64,000 nt of DNA from Devosia sp. A8/3-2 (GCA_025452255.1 CP104974.1:3884156-3948155); one strand, 5' to 3'; shown: positions 1-9,023, counted from the first letter of the stretch. The notes: a model not told the origin generated them from the letters alone. Program-made: numbers and translations.

Positions 1-415
1 GCGTGCTGGTCGGGCTGGTGCTGGTGTTCACCACCGGCTTTGCGCCCCTCGATTCCATTCTCGCGGGCTCGGTGGCGCTCAATATTCTGTGGTCGGGCTG
101 GGGCGTGATCCGCGACAGCGTGGGTGGACTGATGGACGTGGCGGTGCCTCCCGAGACGCAGAAGCTGATTCGCGAGGTGATCGCGGGCAATGCCGAGGGC
201 GCCATCGAAGCCCATGACATCCGCACACGGCAGGCCGGCAAGATGACCTTTATCGATTTTCACCGGTGGTGCCGGGATTGATGAGTGTCGAGGCAGCACA
301 TGCCATTTGCGACGGGATCGAGGCCAAGCTGCGCGAGGCGGTGGAGGATGTGATGATCACAATCCATGTCGAGCCCGAAGAAAAAGCCAAGCATAACGGG
401 ATCGTGGTCGTCTAA
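1..415 (+). CDS. Cation diffusion facilitator (CDF) transporter, C-terminal part, frameshifted
   Basis: This is the end of a CDF metal-efflux protein that begins before the window. The visible part has the last hydrophobic segments (LNILWSGWGVIRDSVGGLMD), followed by a cytoplasmic domain of the CDF C-terminal type (IEAHDIRTRQAGKMTFIDFH). The reading frame breaks near 265-270. Restoring one T in CACCGGTGGTG gives the expected DFHLVVPG, after which the protein continues as MSVEAAHAICDGIEAKLREA and IHVEPEEKAKHNG to a TAA at 413-415. CDF proteins exchange Zn, Fe, Co or Mn for protons; the metal cannot be named from this fragment. Confidence 0.85.
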
Positions 416-457
416 TGTGATCAGGGCTTCGGCCCATTACGCGAAAGACATCATCAC

Positions 458-934
458 ATGCGAATCCTGATTGCACTGCTTGCCCTTATCGCCCTTCCAG
501 CGACCGCCCGGGAACTGGGCTGGGGGCGCTATGACAATGCCCGCTTCGGCTATACCAGCGAAATTCCCGCCGGTTTTTCCGGCTATGGCGAAAGCGACAA
601 TGGGGATGGGCAGATTTTCGACAATGCGGGCAAGGCCCGTGTATTGTCGTTCTGGGGCGCCAATATCACGGCCAAGGATTTCGAGGCCGAAGTCATCACT
701 CGCAGGGGCTATGCCGAGCGCGACGGCTGGAACATTGCCTATCAGGCAACGACAACATACTGGGCCAGTTTTTCGGGCGTTATGGGGCAGCGCATGTTCT
801 ATACGCGCATGATCACGCTGTGCGACGGGCTGAGCTATGCGGCGATGACCGTGCAGTATTCGGCGGCGCAGGCGGCGGATATGAAGCCGAAAGTGGAGCG
901 GCTGGTGGCGGGGTTCCGGGATTTGGGGTGTTAG
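458..934 (+). CDS. Hypothetical secreted protein, 158 aa
   Basis: I do not recognise the family. The first 18 residues (MRILIALLALIALPATAR) form a clear Sec signal peptide with a likely cleavage near ATA-R, so the mature protein of about 140 residues should be periplasmic. It is rich in aromatic residues and glycine (WGRYDNARFGYTSEIPAGFSG) and has two cysteines, one in LCDGLSY and one at the C-terminus, that could form a disulfide. The frame is intact with codon use like the neighbours. It follows the CDF gene on the same strand after 42 bases and could be co-transcribed. A role is not evident. Confidence 0.7.
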   Translation: MRILIALLALIALPATARELGWGRYDNARFGYTSEIPAGFSGYGESDNGDGQIFDNAGKARVLSFWGANITAKDFEAEVITRRGYAERDGWNIAYQATTTYWASFSGVMGQRMFYTRMITLCDGLSYAAMTVQYSAAQAADMKPKVERLVAGFRDLGC

Positions 935-988
935 GGGCAAGCCGTAGGTAGTTGCCCTCGTGTGATTCCCGTTTGCCGCGCCCAGAGA

Positions 989-1034
989 AGTAAACATAGG
1001 TTCCGCTTTCGCGGGAATGACACTGTGGGTGGGG
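989..1034. repeat. Intergenic palindromic repeat, family A (CCCGCTTTCGCGGGAATGACA)
   Basis: The core reads TTCCGCTTTCGCGGGAATGACACTGTGGGT. Near-identical cores occur at 14214-14308, where two copies face each other, and at 63588-63622. The CCCGC-TTTC-GCGGG arms form a short hairpin. It lies between convergent genes. Confidence 0.8.
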
Positions 1035-1048
1035 CGGGATCGAGTGCC

Positions 1049-1090
1049 CGACCTCGTGGTTCGACAAGCTCACCATGAGGTCTTCTGGGG
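1049..1090. repeat. Intergenic palindromic repeat, family B (TTCGACAAGCTCA type)
   Basis: The sequence around GGTTCGACAAGCTCACCATG, flanked by ACCTCGT and GAGGTCTTCTGGGGG, recurs with small changes at 9414-9452 and 63394-63436. The outer ACCTC and GAGGT arms pair with each other. Repeats of this form are common between genes in alphaproteobacterial genomes. Confidence 0.75.
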
Positions 1091-1100
1091 GTAACGCGCC

Positions 1101-1742
1101 CTAAAACTCGATGCCCGCCTGTGCTTTCACGCCAGCCCGGAAATGGTGCTTGATCTCGGTCATTTCGGTGACGAGGTCGGCGATTTCGATCAACTCGTCC
1201 TTGGCATTGCGGCCGGTGACGATGACGTGTTTGTCGGCCGGCTTGTCCTTGAGGAAGGCCACGACTTCGTCGAGCGGCAGATAATCATAGCGCAGGCAGA
1301 TATTGAGCTCGTCGAGCAGGACCAGTTTATATTCCGGGTCGGCAATCAGCAGCTTGGCCTGTTCCCGGGCGGCACGGGCGGCGGCGAGATCGCGCTGGCG
1401 ATCTTGCGTATCCCGTGTGAAGCCCTCGCCCATGGCGTTGATGGTGACCAGCTCGGGGAATTTCAGCAGCACGTCGCGCTCGCCGGTGTCCCGGGCGCCT
1501 TTGACGAATTGCACCACGCCCACTTTCATGCCGTGGCCGATGGCACGGAACACCATGCCGAAAGCGGCGGTGGACTTGCCCTTACCCTTGCCGGTGTGAA
1601 CGATGAGCAGGCCGCGTTCCTCGGTCTTGGTGGCGAGGATCTTGTTACGGGCTTCCTGCTTTTTCTTCATCTTTTCAGTATGATAGGCGTTGCGCTCGGC
1701 CTCGTTCATCAGGTCGGTCTTTTTGACGGGCTTGTCGTTCAT
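1101..1742 (-). CDS. cobO: Corrinoid adenosyltransferase CobO (BtuR family)
   Basis: CobO moves the adenosyl group of ATP onto cob(I)yrinic acid a,c-diamide in aerobic cobalamin synthesis and also serves corrinoid salvage. The 213-residue intact product has the usual family length. The P-loop is IVHTGKGKGKSTAAFG at about residues 47-62, followed by the family blocks VGVVQFVKGARDTGERD, LVLLDELNICLRYDYL and VIVTGRNAKDELIEIADLVTEM. The N-terminal 40 residues are charged and variable, as usual. Its ATG overlaps the stop of the upstream kinase gene by four bases, so it is the last gene of the riboswitch-led cobalamin operon. Confidence 0.96.
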   Translation of the reverse strand: MNDKPVKKTDLMNEAERNAYHTEKMKKKQEARNKILATKTEERGLLIVHTGKGKGKSTAAFGMVFRAIGHGMKVGVVQFVKGARDTGERDVLLKFPELVTINAMGEGFTRDTQDRQRDLAAARAAREQAKLLIADPEYKLVLLDELNICLRYDYLPLDEVVAFLKDKPADKHVIVTGRNAKDELIEIADLVTEMTEIKHHFRAGVKAQAGIEF

Positions 1743-2305
1743 GCAAGGCGCTCCGCGTGTTCGATGATGAGGCGAGCCGCCTCAGTGGGCGGCAGATGGG
1801 TCGTGTCGAGATCAAGCCGATTGGGGTGGTCTATGCGCAGAATTTCGTGGGCACGGCGCTTTTGCTCAGCGCCTTCGGCGTCGGTCTGTTTGAGCCGTTC
1901 GGCCCGATCGGGTGACGGAATGCGCTCGGCATGAGCAGCATCCGATGCCCGCAGAATAACCGGCAAGAAGTCGCTGCCACGTCGCGCGGCCAGACTCTCG
2001 ACTCGGTCATAGGTGGCACGATCCCCCGGATCACTCTCCAACAAGCAATTGGTCAACACAAAGCTCGCATCCGGCGGGGTCAGTTCCTCGATTGCCAGCA
2101 GGGCCTGATCGCGAATGATGCCGATCATGTCCCAGACGCGCTCGGGCAAGGGTGTTTTGCCATCGACGCGAACCAGCGAGAAAATCACATTGTTGGCCAA
2201 ATGGTTATCGAATAGCCGCGCGTCCGTCGCGGCGCAGAGCGCCTTGGCGATGGTGAGTTTGCCGACGCCATAATGACCGATCAAGTAGATGATTGTGTTG
2301 TTCAT
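1739..2305 (-). CDS. Small P-loop nucleotide-binding protein (kinase-like), coupled to cobN and cobO
   Basis: This is an intact 188-residue P-loop protein. It begins MNNTIIYLIGHYGVGKLTIA, with the Walker A form GxxGxGKLT that is common in small AAA or kinase-like proteins. The rest (FDNHLANNVIF, FVLTNCLLESDPGDRATYDR, FLPVILRASDAAHAERI) suits a nucleoside-phosphate kinase fold, but I cannot assign a substrate. The start at 2305 is chosen because it overlaps the cobN stop as ATGA; its own stop overlaps the cobO ATG in the same way. This double coupling suggests a job in corrinoid metabolism. That is inference only. Confidence 0.75.
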   Translation of the reverse strand: MNNTIIYLIGHYGVGKLTIAKALCAATDARLFDNHLANNVIFSLVRVDGKTPLPERVWDMIGIIRDQALLAIEELTPPDASFVLTNCLLESDPGDRATYDRVESLAARRGSDFLPVILRASDAAHAERIPSPDRAERLKQTDAEGAEQKRRAHEILRIDHPNRLDLDTTHLPPTEAARLIIEHAERLA

Positions 2306-5300
2306 TTCTCCTCCTCGAGCAAAGCATAAGCCGAGTTGGAACGTGGGGTCCACAAGCCGCGCCGGCGCGCATCGTTGAATTTGGCGATCAGCTCATCATA
2401 GCCGTAGCGGTTGCTGGCGAGGATAAACTCGCGCGTGGCTGCGTCTTCGACGAAGGATTCGAAGGCCGGGTCGAAGTGGTGCGTCTTGACCGCGCCAGTC
2501 GTGGCGGCGAAGGCGACCATGAAATCGACGGTGGCGATGATCTCGAAGGCGCCCTTGTAGCCGTGGCGCTTGACCCCGGCGATCCATTTTGGATTGACCA
2601 CGCGGGAGCGCATGACGTGGCTGATTTCTTCCTCAAGGGTGCGGATCAGCGGGCGCTCGGGGCGGGAATGATCGTTGTGATAGGCGGCCGGTTTTTGGCC
2701 CGATAAGAACTCGGCGGCGGCGGAGAGACCGCCTTCGAACTGGTAGTAATTGTCGCTGTCGAGCAGGTCGTGTTCGCGATTGTCCTGATTATGGACGATC
2801 GCATCGACGCTGGCGAGGCGGGCGGCGAAGCGGGCGCGTTCGGGAATGCCGGCGGCCCGGGCGCCGTAGGCATATTGGCCCCAATCGAGCGCGGCTTTGG
2901 CGAGATCAGCGCAGGTGGACCAGTGCCGGAATCGACCGGGGCATTCAGGCCCGCGCCGTAAGTGCCCGGTTTGGAACCAAAAATTCGATGACCAGCGGCG
3001 AGCCCTGCTTCGGCTTCGGACTGGCCTTGCGCGATCAGGCCCAGCGCATCGGTGCGCATGCGGGCGGCGATGGGGTTGTCTTCACTGGGTTCATCCAGCG
3101 CCGATGGCGCGGGCGGCGCGGTCGAACAGGGCGATCTGGGCCGGGAAGGCATCGTGGAAAAAGCCGGAAATGCGCAGGGTTACGTCGACGCGGGGACGAC
3201 CCAGCTTGGCGAGCGGGATGATCTCGTAACCGGAGACGCGGAGGGAGGATGGGTCCCAGACGGGTTTAGCGCCGATCAGTGCCAGAGCACGGGCGATATC
3301 GTCGCCGCCGGTGCGCATGTTCGCCGTGCCCCAGACCGAGAGGGCGAGCGATTGCAGATAGACCCCGTGATCCTGAAAGTGGCGCAAAACCAGGCTTTCG
3401 GCGGATTTTTTACCGAGTTCCCGTGCGGTGGGCGTGGGCACGGCGCGGCTATCGACGGAGTAGAAATTGCGGCCTGTGGGCAGCACATCAAGGCGGCCGC
3501 GCGAGGGGGCGCCGGAGGGGCCGGGGCGGATGAATTTTCCATCCAGCCCATCGAGTAGCGCGGCCATTTCGGCGGGGCCAGAAGCGGCGAGGCGGGGTTG
3601 GATAAGGGTGGTGACGGTGGCGAGGACAGATTGGGTCGCGTGCCAATCCGGGGCGGGGATAAGTTTGCCCTCGACCGGGTCGGCGGCGATGATTTCGAGT
3701 GCCTCAACCACGTCGCCAATGTGCCTTGGCGCTAACAGACTGTTAGCATCGAGCACGCCGAATTGCGCAAAAACCTCGGGGCCGTGCCGGGGTCGCCGAG
3801 CCGGGCCGTCAGCGGGTCGATGCCGAGCTTGAGATCATCAGCCAAGGCGCGGATCAGCGAGTTATCCCCGGGGGCATCGCCGCGCGGTACTCTGGCCAGT
3901 GCCACGGTGAGATCACGGGCGAGATCACCCCAGGGCGATTGGCCGAAGACGTGCAGGCCATCGTGGATTTGGGCTTCCTTGAGATCGCAGAGGAAGTTGT
4001 CGATCTTGATCAGGGCCTCGATTTCGTCCTCGGGCAGGCCGATATCGCGATCGAGGCGGCTGTCGCGGGTGAAATCGAGGATGCGGCGGCGTAGATCAGC
4101 TAGCCGGCGGCGATCCATGCCGGAGGCGGCGTAATATTCGTCGAGCAGGGCTTCGAGGTCCTTGAGGGGACCATAGGTTTCCGCGCGTGAGTGGTGGCAC
4201 GAGGTGATCCACGATGACCGCGCCGGTGCGCCGCTTGGCTCGGGTGCCTTCTGCCGGGGTCGTTGACGATGAAGGGATAGAGGTGGGGCAACTGGCCCCA
4301 GAGCGCGTCGGGATAGCTGGCGGCATCGAGCGCAGTGGCCTTGCCGGGGAGCCATTCGAGCGTGCCGTGCTTGCCATTGTGGATCAGCGCATGGGCGCCT
4401 AATTCGTGGCGCAGCCAGAGATAGGCGGCGATGTAGGCGTGGGGCGGGACGAGAGCCGGGTCGTGGTAGCTGGTGGTGGCATCGAGGTGATAGCCACGCG
4501 CGGGCTGGAGCAGGATGGCGACGTTGCCGAAGATGAGGGCGGGGAGGTGGAAGGTGGCTTCCCGCACGAAGGGGTCGGTCTCGGGGCACCCCAGCGGGTG
4601 GTGACCTCTTGCTGGATCTTGGCCGGGAGGGTGGCGAAGAGCTCGGCGTAGCGCGCAAGGGTGAGCGTGGCGGGGGACTTGCCGCGGGCGGGGTTGGCGT
4701 TGGTGGGGCCGGATTGGAGAGCGGTGATGAGGGCTGCGGAGTCCGAAGGGAAGGCCCCCTCACCCGGCGGCTGCGCTGCCGACCTCTCCCCCGAGGGGCG
4801 AGGTGCAAGAGTATAACCCGCCCCTCCATTGCCCGCAAAATCTCGACTGTTGATTGCGGGGCGTCATACCCCACCCCGTTGGCAATGCGGCCGTCGCGGA
4901 TGGGGTAGTTGGCGAGGACGATTGCGACTTTGCGGTTGGCGCGGGGGTGGTGCGGAGGTGGGACCAGTTGGCGGCGAGGGTTACCGCGCGGGTGATGCCG
5001 GAGGGGTCGGGGGCGTAGGCGGAGAGGGGGACTTGGGTTCGCTCGTGCCAGACGGCGTCGGCTTTGTGACCGATTATGAGGCCGCCGATGCGGCCATCGA
5101 CTTCGGGCATGGCGAGGAACATGGCCGAGTCTTTGGAGCTTAGGCCACGGCTGTCGGCCAGCCATTGGGCTTCGGGGCGGCCGGACTGGATCAGTTGGAT
5201 GACGGGGGCATCGGTGCCGGCAAAGGGATTGGATTTGGCGTCGAGACTATCGAGGCCGAGGGCGAAGCCGGTGAGGTTGAGGATGGTGGCGGGCGGGAAG

Positions 5301-6171
5301 GCGGCGAGCGCGTTCTGCACGAAACGGATGCAGGGGGCTTCCTTGAGGGAGGAGACGAGCAGGGGTACGGGCGCGAGGTTTTGGCGCTCCAGCTCGGCGA
5401 TGAGGGCGGCGATGGTGGCGGTGCCGGCGCCTTCTAGGGCGGCGCGGTAGAAGAGGATGGGGATGTGGGGGCGGGTTTGTGCAGGGGGCCAAGCGACCCC
5501 CACTGGGTCCCTCCCCTCAAGGGGGAGGGAAGGGAAAGAGCCGCATGAATCGAGTGCAGGCCGGCTTCGTCGGTGATGCCGGTGGTGGGGTGCCAGAGGC
5601 CGAAGCGGGCGAAGGGGGTGGGTTGGAGGTCGACAAGTAAGGCCCCCTCACCCGGCTGCTGCGCAGCCGACCTCTCCCCCAAAGGGAGAGGTGAAGACAG
5701 CAGCTTGAATGCCTTCAGGATGGTATCTGCATTGTCCGGGCCGCCGGCGATGAAGAGGGTGTGGAGGCGGGTCCAGTCTTCGGGGTGGATGGTGGAGCGG
5801 GATTGCAGGATGGGGTCAGGATTGGCGTCGCCGGGGATGAGGGCTAACGGGATGCGCCGGTTGGCGCAGAGGGCGGTGAGTTCGTCCACGCCATATTGGA
5901 AATAGGCGGCGCCGCCGATGAGGCGGAGGACGACCGAGCTTGCATGGGCGACGGTTTGTTCCAGCCAGAGATCGACCGAGAGATTGTTGGAGAGGCGCAG
6001 GGTGTTGGCGAGGCGGAGTTCGCTCTCCCCTGCCCGGTCGGCGGCGCCGGCGAGCATGGCCAATTCGCTATCGGCGGCGGAGGCGAAGATATAGGCGCCG
6101 GGGCGTTGGTTGAGGTCAATGGCCTCGCCTTCCTGCTGGATGGCGCCGGCCCGGGCGGAGAGAAGATGCAT
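2302..6171 (-). CDS. cobN: Cobaltochelatase subunit CobN, frameshifted and carrying internal repeats
   Basis: CobN is the large subunit of aerobic cobaltochelatase, which inserts cobalt into hydrogenobyrinic acid a,c-diamide with CobS and CobT. The inferred length of about 1290 codons fits the family. The start is MHLLSARAGAIQQEGEAIDL at 6171, in a TGATG overlap with the upstream membrane gene. Further family blocks are RFGLWHPTTGI, LFYRAALEGAGTATI, ANYPIRDGRIANGVGYDAPQ, LGAHALIHNGKHGTLEWLPG and YLQSLALSVWGTANMRTGGD, ending NSAYALLEEEK. At least seven frame changes split it, near 5490, 4950, 4750, 4250, 3750, 3100 and 2640, and look like sequencing errors. Three palindromic repeats lie inside the gene, near 4753, 5503 and 5641. 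cobS and cobT are not in the window. Confidence 0.93.
4753..4809. repeat. Palindromic repeat family C inside cobN, copy 1
   Basis: The repeat reads GGCCCCCTCACCCGGCGGC, then TGCGCTGCCGACCTCTCCCC, then CGAGGGGCGAGGTGCAAG. It matches 5641-5696 in the same orientation with a few changes. It sits between the CobN blocks EILRAMEG and SDSAALITALQSGPTNA, where CobN proteins normally run without such a low-complexity stretch. Confidence 0.75.
5503..5533. repeat. Palindromic CCCTCCCC/GGGGAGGG element inside cobN
   Basis: The core is TCCCTCCCCTCAAGGGGGAGGGA. It encodes part of LSLPSPLRGGTQWGSLGPL, inserted just before the conserved HIPILFYRAALEG block. It resembles the intergenic elements at 6897-6933 and 12222-12267. 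Confidence 0.65.
5641..5696. repeat. Palindromic repeat family C inside cobN, copy 2
   Basis: The repeat reads GGCCCCCTCACCCGGCTGCT, then GCGCAGCCGACCTCTCCCCC, then AAAGGGAGAGGTGAAG. In the cobN frame it encodes SSPLPLGERSAAQQPGEGAL between two conserved stretches (ADTILKAFKLL and LQPTPFARFGLWHP), so it is carried in frame. Parts of the motif recur at 45755-45780 and 57690-57812. Confidence 0.75.
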
Positions 6172-6627
6172 CAGGATGCGGCCTTGCGGCGCTGGGTGAC
6201 GAACCGGGCAGAATAGGGCGGTGCAGCCTAGGAGCGCAACGGCGCCGGCGATGGTGGAGATGAGCTGGAGCTCCATATTGAAATATTTGTTGGCGCCGAA
6301 GGAGGAGACGAACAGCGTCATGCCGAACCAGCCGGCGGCGGCGCCGAGGGGGATGGCGGCGAGGATTTGGGCGCGCAGGTTCTGGTAGCGGTGGCTGAAG
6401 ACGCCCATGGCGATGGCGCCGACCGGGGCGGGGAACAGGCCCATGCCGTAGCCGAACAGCAAGACCGGGGGCGCATCCTCGAAGACATCGGGCCACCGGT
6501 CGGGATTGTCCTGCCAATCGGCCAGCGCGCCGCCGAGCAGGAAGGTCAAAGCCCCCGGGGCCGGGCCGACGAAGAGGGTCAGCAGGAACCGGCCGAAGGC
6601 AAATGTGCTGGGGCTGGTCGGGGCCAT
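6171..6627 (-). CDS. Small multi-pass membrane protein coupled to cobN, one frameshift near the end
   Basis: I do not recognise the family with confidence. The product starts MAPTSPSTFAFGRFLLTLFV, has about four hydrophobic segments (FGRFLLTLFVGPAPGALTFL, LLFGYGMGLFPAPVGAIAMG, ILAAIPLGAAAGWFGMTLF, LISTIAGAVALLGCTALF) and is about 152 residues long. As written, the frame runs straight into cobN. Another frame gives a basic tail TQRRKAAS and a TGA that overlaps the cobN ATG as TGATG, so the apparent fusion is probably a one-base insertion near 6190-6215. Its start overlaps the stop of the PhnA-like gene in the same way. Position in a cobalamin operon suggests a link to cobalt or corrinoid handling, without proof. 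Confidence 0.7.
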
Positions 6628-6845
6628 CAGGCTTTCTTCAGGAACTCGGTGCGCAGCACGAGGCCTTTGACCTTTTCGGCATTGCATTCGATTTCGGCGG
6701 TGTCGTCGGTGAGACGGATGTTTTTGACCAGAGTGCCGCGCTTGAGCGTGACCGAGGTGCCCTTGACCTTGAGGTCCTTGATCAGTGTGACGGCGTCGCC
6801 GTCGTTGAGCTGGGTGCCGTTGGAGTCTTTGGTGATCTCGGTCAT
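6627..6845 (-). CDS. PhnA/YjdM C-terminal-domain protein, 72 aa
   Basis: This short intact protein matches the conserved C-terminal domain of PhnA (YjdM) proteins, seen in GTQLNDGDAVTLIKDLKVKG, TLKRGTLVKNIRLTDD and VLRTEFLKKA. The N-terminal zinc ribbon of full-length PhnA is absent. The function of the domain is unknown; despite the name it has no shown part in phosphonate use. The start at 6845 is the methionine of MTEITKDSNG. Its stop overlaps the next start as TGATG. The gap of about 110 bases to cobW holds a palindromic repeat. Confidence 0.85.
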   Translation of the reverse strand: MTEITKDSNGTQLNDGDAVTLIKDLKVKGTSVTLKRGTLVKNIRLTDDTAEIECNAEKVKGLVLRTEFLKKA

Positions 6846-6896
6846 TGGGGAGTCCTTGGTGCTAGGCGGCGGGGGTCGAGCCTGCTGTTGGCGCAG

Positions 6897-6933
6897 CACC
6901 CCCACCCTAGCCCTCCCCACAAGGGGGAGGGAA
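6897..6933. repeat. Palindromic intergenic repeat (CCCTCCCCACAAGGGGGAGGG)
   Basis: The sequence CCCTCCCCACAAGGGGGAGG forms a strong short hairpin between cobW and the PhnA-like gene, inside the operon. A near-identical core lies at 12222-12267 between znuC and znuB, so this family tolerates intra-operon sites. Confidence 0.7.
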
Positions 6934-6955
6934 CAGATTGGGGCTAGCCCGCAAA

Positions 6956-8014
6956 TCAGGCGGCGACGGCCGGGGCGCGTTGCAGGCTGGCGGTGATGGC
7001 GGCGTGGTCGAGGGGGCTTTCGCCGATGACGACCGGGGCCGTTTCGCGCGCTTCGCCATCTTTCCGGGGGCGATCGAAATAGGCGGTGACGCGGGGGCCG
7101 ACGGCCCGGATGGCGAGGCGGGCATTGGCGCCGGGCACGGCGGCGAAGCCCTTGAGGCGCAGCACATCGTGATCGCGGATGGTGGCTTCGATGACGGCGA
7201 GCAGGTCATCCTTGCTGCCGATGGAGGGCAGGCGGATGGAGAAGCTGTCGAAATCGTCGTGCTCGTGGGTTTGCCCGCCATGTTCCAACTCGTGGTGGCT
7301 GGGGCGGTTGGCGATATCGTCTTCGCTGCCCATGCCCATGCCGAGCAGGGCTGCGATATCGACATGGCCATTGCGGGCGCGGATGAGGCCGACGCCGGGG
7401 CGCATTTCGGCGCGCAGATTGGCCTCGACAATGTCGAGCATGGCGGGATCGACCAGATCGGCCTTGTTGACGATGACGAGGTCGGCCACCGAAAGCTGGT
7501 CCTCGAACAGCTCGCCCGAGGGCGTTTCGTGATCGAGCATTTCGTCCTGGCGGCGCTGGGCGTCGACGGCGGCTTCGTCAGATGCAAAGCGGCCTTCGGC
7601 AAGAGCGGCGGCGTCAGCAACGGTGACGATGCCGTCAATGGTGACCCGGGCCTTGATTTCGGGCCAGTTGAAGGCGCGGATCAGCGGCTGGGGCAAAGCC
7701 GAGCCCGAGGTTTCGATGACGATGTGATCGAACTTTTCGGGGCGGGCCAGCAAAGCCTGCATGGTGGGGATGAACTCATCGGCCACGGTGCAGCAAATGC
7801 AGCCATTGGAGAGCTCGATCATATCTTCTTCGCGGCAGGTTTCGTCGCCGCAGCCGGCGAGGATGTCCTTATCAACACCCAGATCGCCGAACTCGTTGAT
7901 GATCAGGGCGATGCGTTTGCCCTTGGGGGCATGGGCCAGAAGGTGGCGGACCGGAGTAGTTTTGCCGGCGCCGAGAAAGCCGGTGATGACGGTGGTGGGG
8001 ATCTTTTCGGTCAT
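6956..8014 (-). CDS. cobW: Metal-chaperone GTPase CobW (COG0523)
   Basis: This G3E-family GTPase is thought to deliver Co(II) for cobalamin synthesis. The intact 352-residue product has Walker A GFLGAGKTT at residues 12-20, the metal-binding CxCC motif in ELSNGCICCTVADEF, the switch region IVIETSGSALPQPLI and the guanine-specificity motif IVNKADLVD. A histidine-rich stretch (SHHELEHGGQTHEHDD) precedes the C-terminal domain. The residue after GKTT is proline, where leucine is usual; this may be a base error. The start ATG overlaps the cbtA stop. Confidence 0.95.
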   Translation of the reverse strand: MTEKIPTTVITGFLGAGKTTPVRHLLAHAPKGKRIALIINEFGDLGVDKDILAGCGDETCREEDMIELSNGCICCTVADEFIPTMQALLARPEKFDHIVIETSGSALPQPLIRAFNWPEIKARVTIDGIVTVADAAALAEGRFASDEAAVDAQRRQDEMLDHETPSGELFEDQLSVADLVIVNKADLVDPAMLDIVEANLRAEMRPGVGLIRARNGHVDIAALLGMGMGSEDDIANRPSHHELEHGGQTHEHDDFDSFSIRLPSIGSKDDLLAVIEATIRDHDVLRLKGFAAVPGANARLAIRAVGPRVTAYFDRPRKDGEARETAPVVIGESPLDHAAITASLQRAPAVAA

Positions 8015-8759
8015 GCGTGGGCTCCGATCGGGGTGACCGCCGAGCGGGCGGCAAAGAGGTCGTTGAGGCGGCCGAACAGCGTGCCGAGCACGGCCCAGAA
8101 CACGGCCGAGGTGCCCGGGGTGATGGCGGCGAATTCGGTGGCGAGGTGGGCGGGGACGGCGCTGGGCTCATCGGGGGCCACGGGCGCGCCGAATGTGGGG
8201 GGCAGCGATCAGCGCGACGGAAACGGCAATGGCCCAGCTGGCGCGGGCCTTGGCGAGCAGCACGAAGGCGGCGCCGGTAGCTAGGGCTGTACCGGTCCAC
8301 CAAAGCTGGCGGGCGAAGAGATCGGCGGCGGGCATGCCGGGGAGTTCGGGCGCCGAGCCATAGGCGGGAGCCAGCGAGAAGGTAACGAACCCGGCGGCGC
8401 CCCAGAGCAGGCCATTGGCGAAGGTGATGGGGATATTGGCGAACATGGATATGGCGCCGATGACCGTGGCAAAGCCTGCCGCGGCGAGCACGGTGGCAAG
8501 GGTGGTATAGGCGGTGCGTTCGAAGCCGTCTTGCGGGGCCCATTCTTCGGCGGCGGCGGCGTGGCTGTGTTCGGCAGTGCCGGGAGCGTGCTCGTGGTCA
8601 GCGACAGTGGCCGCTTCGCCATGGCTGTGCCCGCCTTCGCCCTCGAAGGTTTCTGGCATGCAGAATGAGCGGGGTGACGCGGAAATGCTGGATGGCAGCG
8701 GTCAATAGGCCAGCGGCCAGCGCTGCGAAGAGCGCAGCGGCAAACAGATTACGGATCAT
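8011..8759 (-). CDS. cbtA: Cobalt transporter subunit CbtA, two frameshifts
   Basis: CbtA is the predicted multi-pass subunit of a B12-regulated cobalt uptake system. The start is MIRNLFAAALFAALAAGLL at 8759. After the first membrane segment and IQHFRVTPLILHA comes a histidine-rich loop (GHSHGEAATVADHEHAPGTA), then four or so more membrane segments, ending FAARSAVTPIGAHA. Frame changes lie near 8662 and near 8190, where removing one C from ATTCGGC restores PHIGAPVAPDEPS. The stop overlaps the cobW start. CbtA and CbtB usually occur together behind a cobalamin riboswitch, as here. Confidence 0.92.
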
Positions 8760-8786
8760 TTTTTTGGTCTCTCTTTGACTACCACC

Positions 8787-8978
8787 TCAGTGGCAGGGGA
8801 AGCCCATGGCGTGGCGGGTGTCGTGGGCGCCGTTATGCAGGCGGAAATCGCCGGCAAAGCCGGTGCCGACCAGCAGGGTCAGACCGAGCATGAGGGCCGG
8901 GACACCAGCGATGAGACGCTGGGACAAAGAGAGAGAGGTAAGGCCGGTTGAAACGGCAGTATTCGTATTGATATTCAT
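8787..8978 (-). CDS. cbtB: Cobalt transporter subunit CbtB
   Basis: This 63-residue intact protein has one membrane segment (AGVPALMLGLTLLVGTGF) and the family's C-terminal metal motif (LHNGAHDTRHAMGFPCH), in which the histidines and final Cys-His are the likely cobalt ligands. It works with CbtA, which starts 27 bases downstream. It is the first gene after the cobalamin riboswitch. Confidence 0.95.
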   Translation of the reverse strand: MNINTNTAVSTGLTSLSLSQRLIAGVPALMLGLTLLVGTGFAGDFRLHNGAHDTRHAMGFPCH

Positions 8979-9023
8979 GGCAGCACCCTCCGTGCGCGGA
9001 ATAGATGAGCGTCGAGCTCGGTT

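Noticed and set aside
1143..1934. Long plus-strand open frames opposite cobO and many similar antisense frames
   Set aside because: They are mirror frames of GC-rich genes with no family sequence; the minus-strand proteins are clear.
2302..6627. In-frame fusion of the membrane protein to CobN
   Set aside because: The shared frame exists only as written. A TGA overlapping the cobN ATG (TGATG) is present in the neighbouring frame with a plausible basic tail, so a one-base error explains the fusion.
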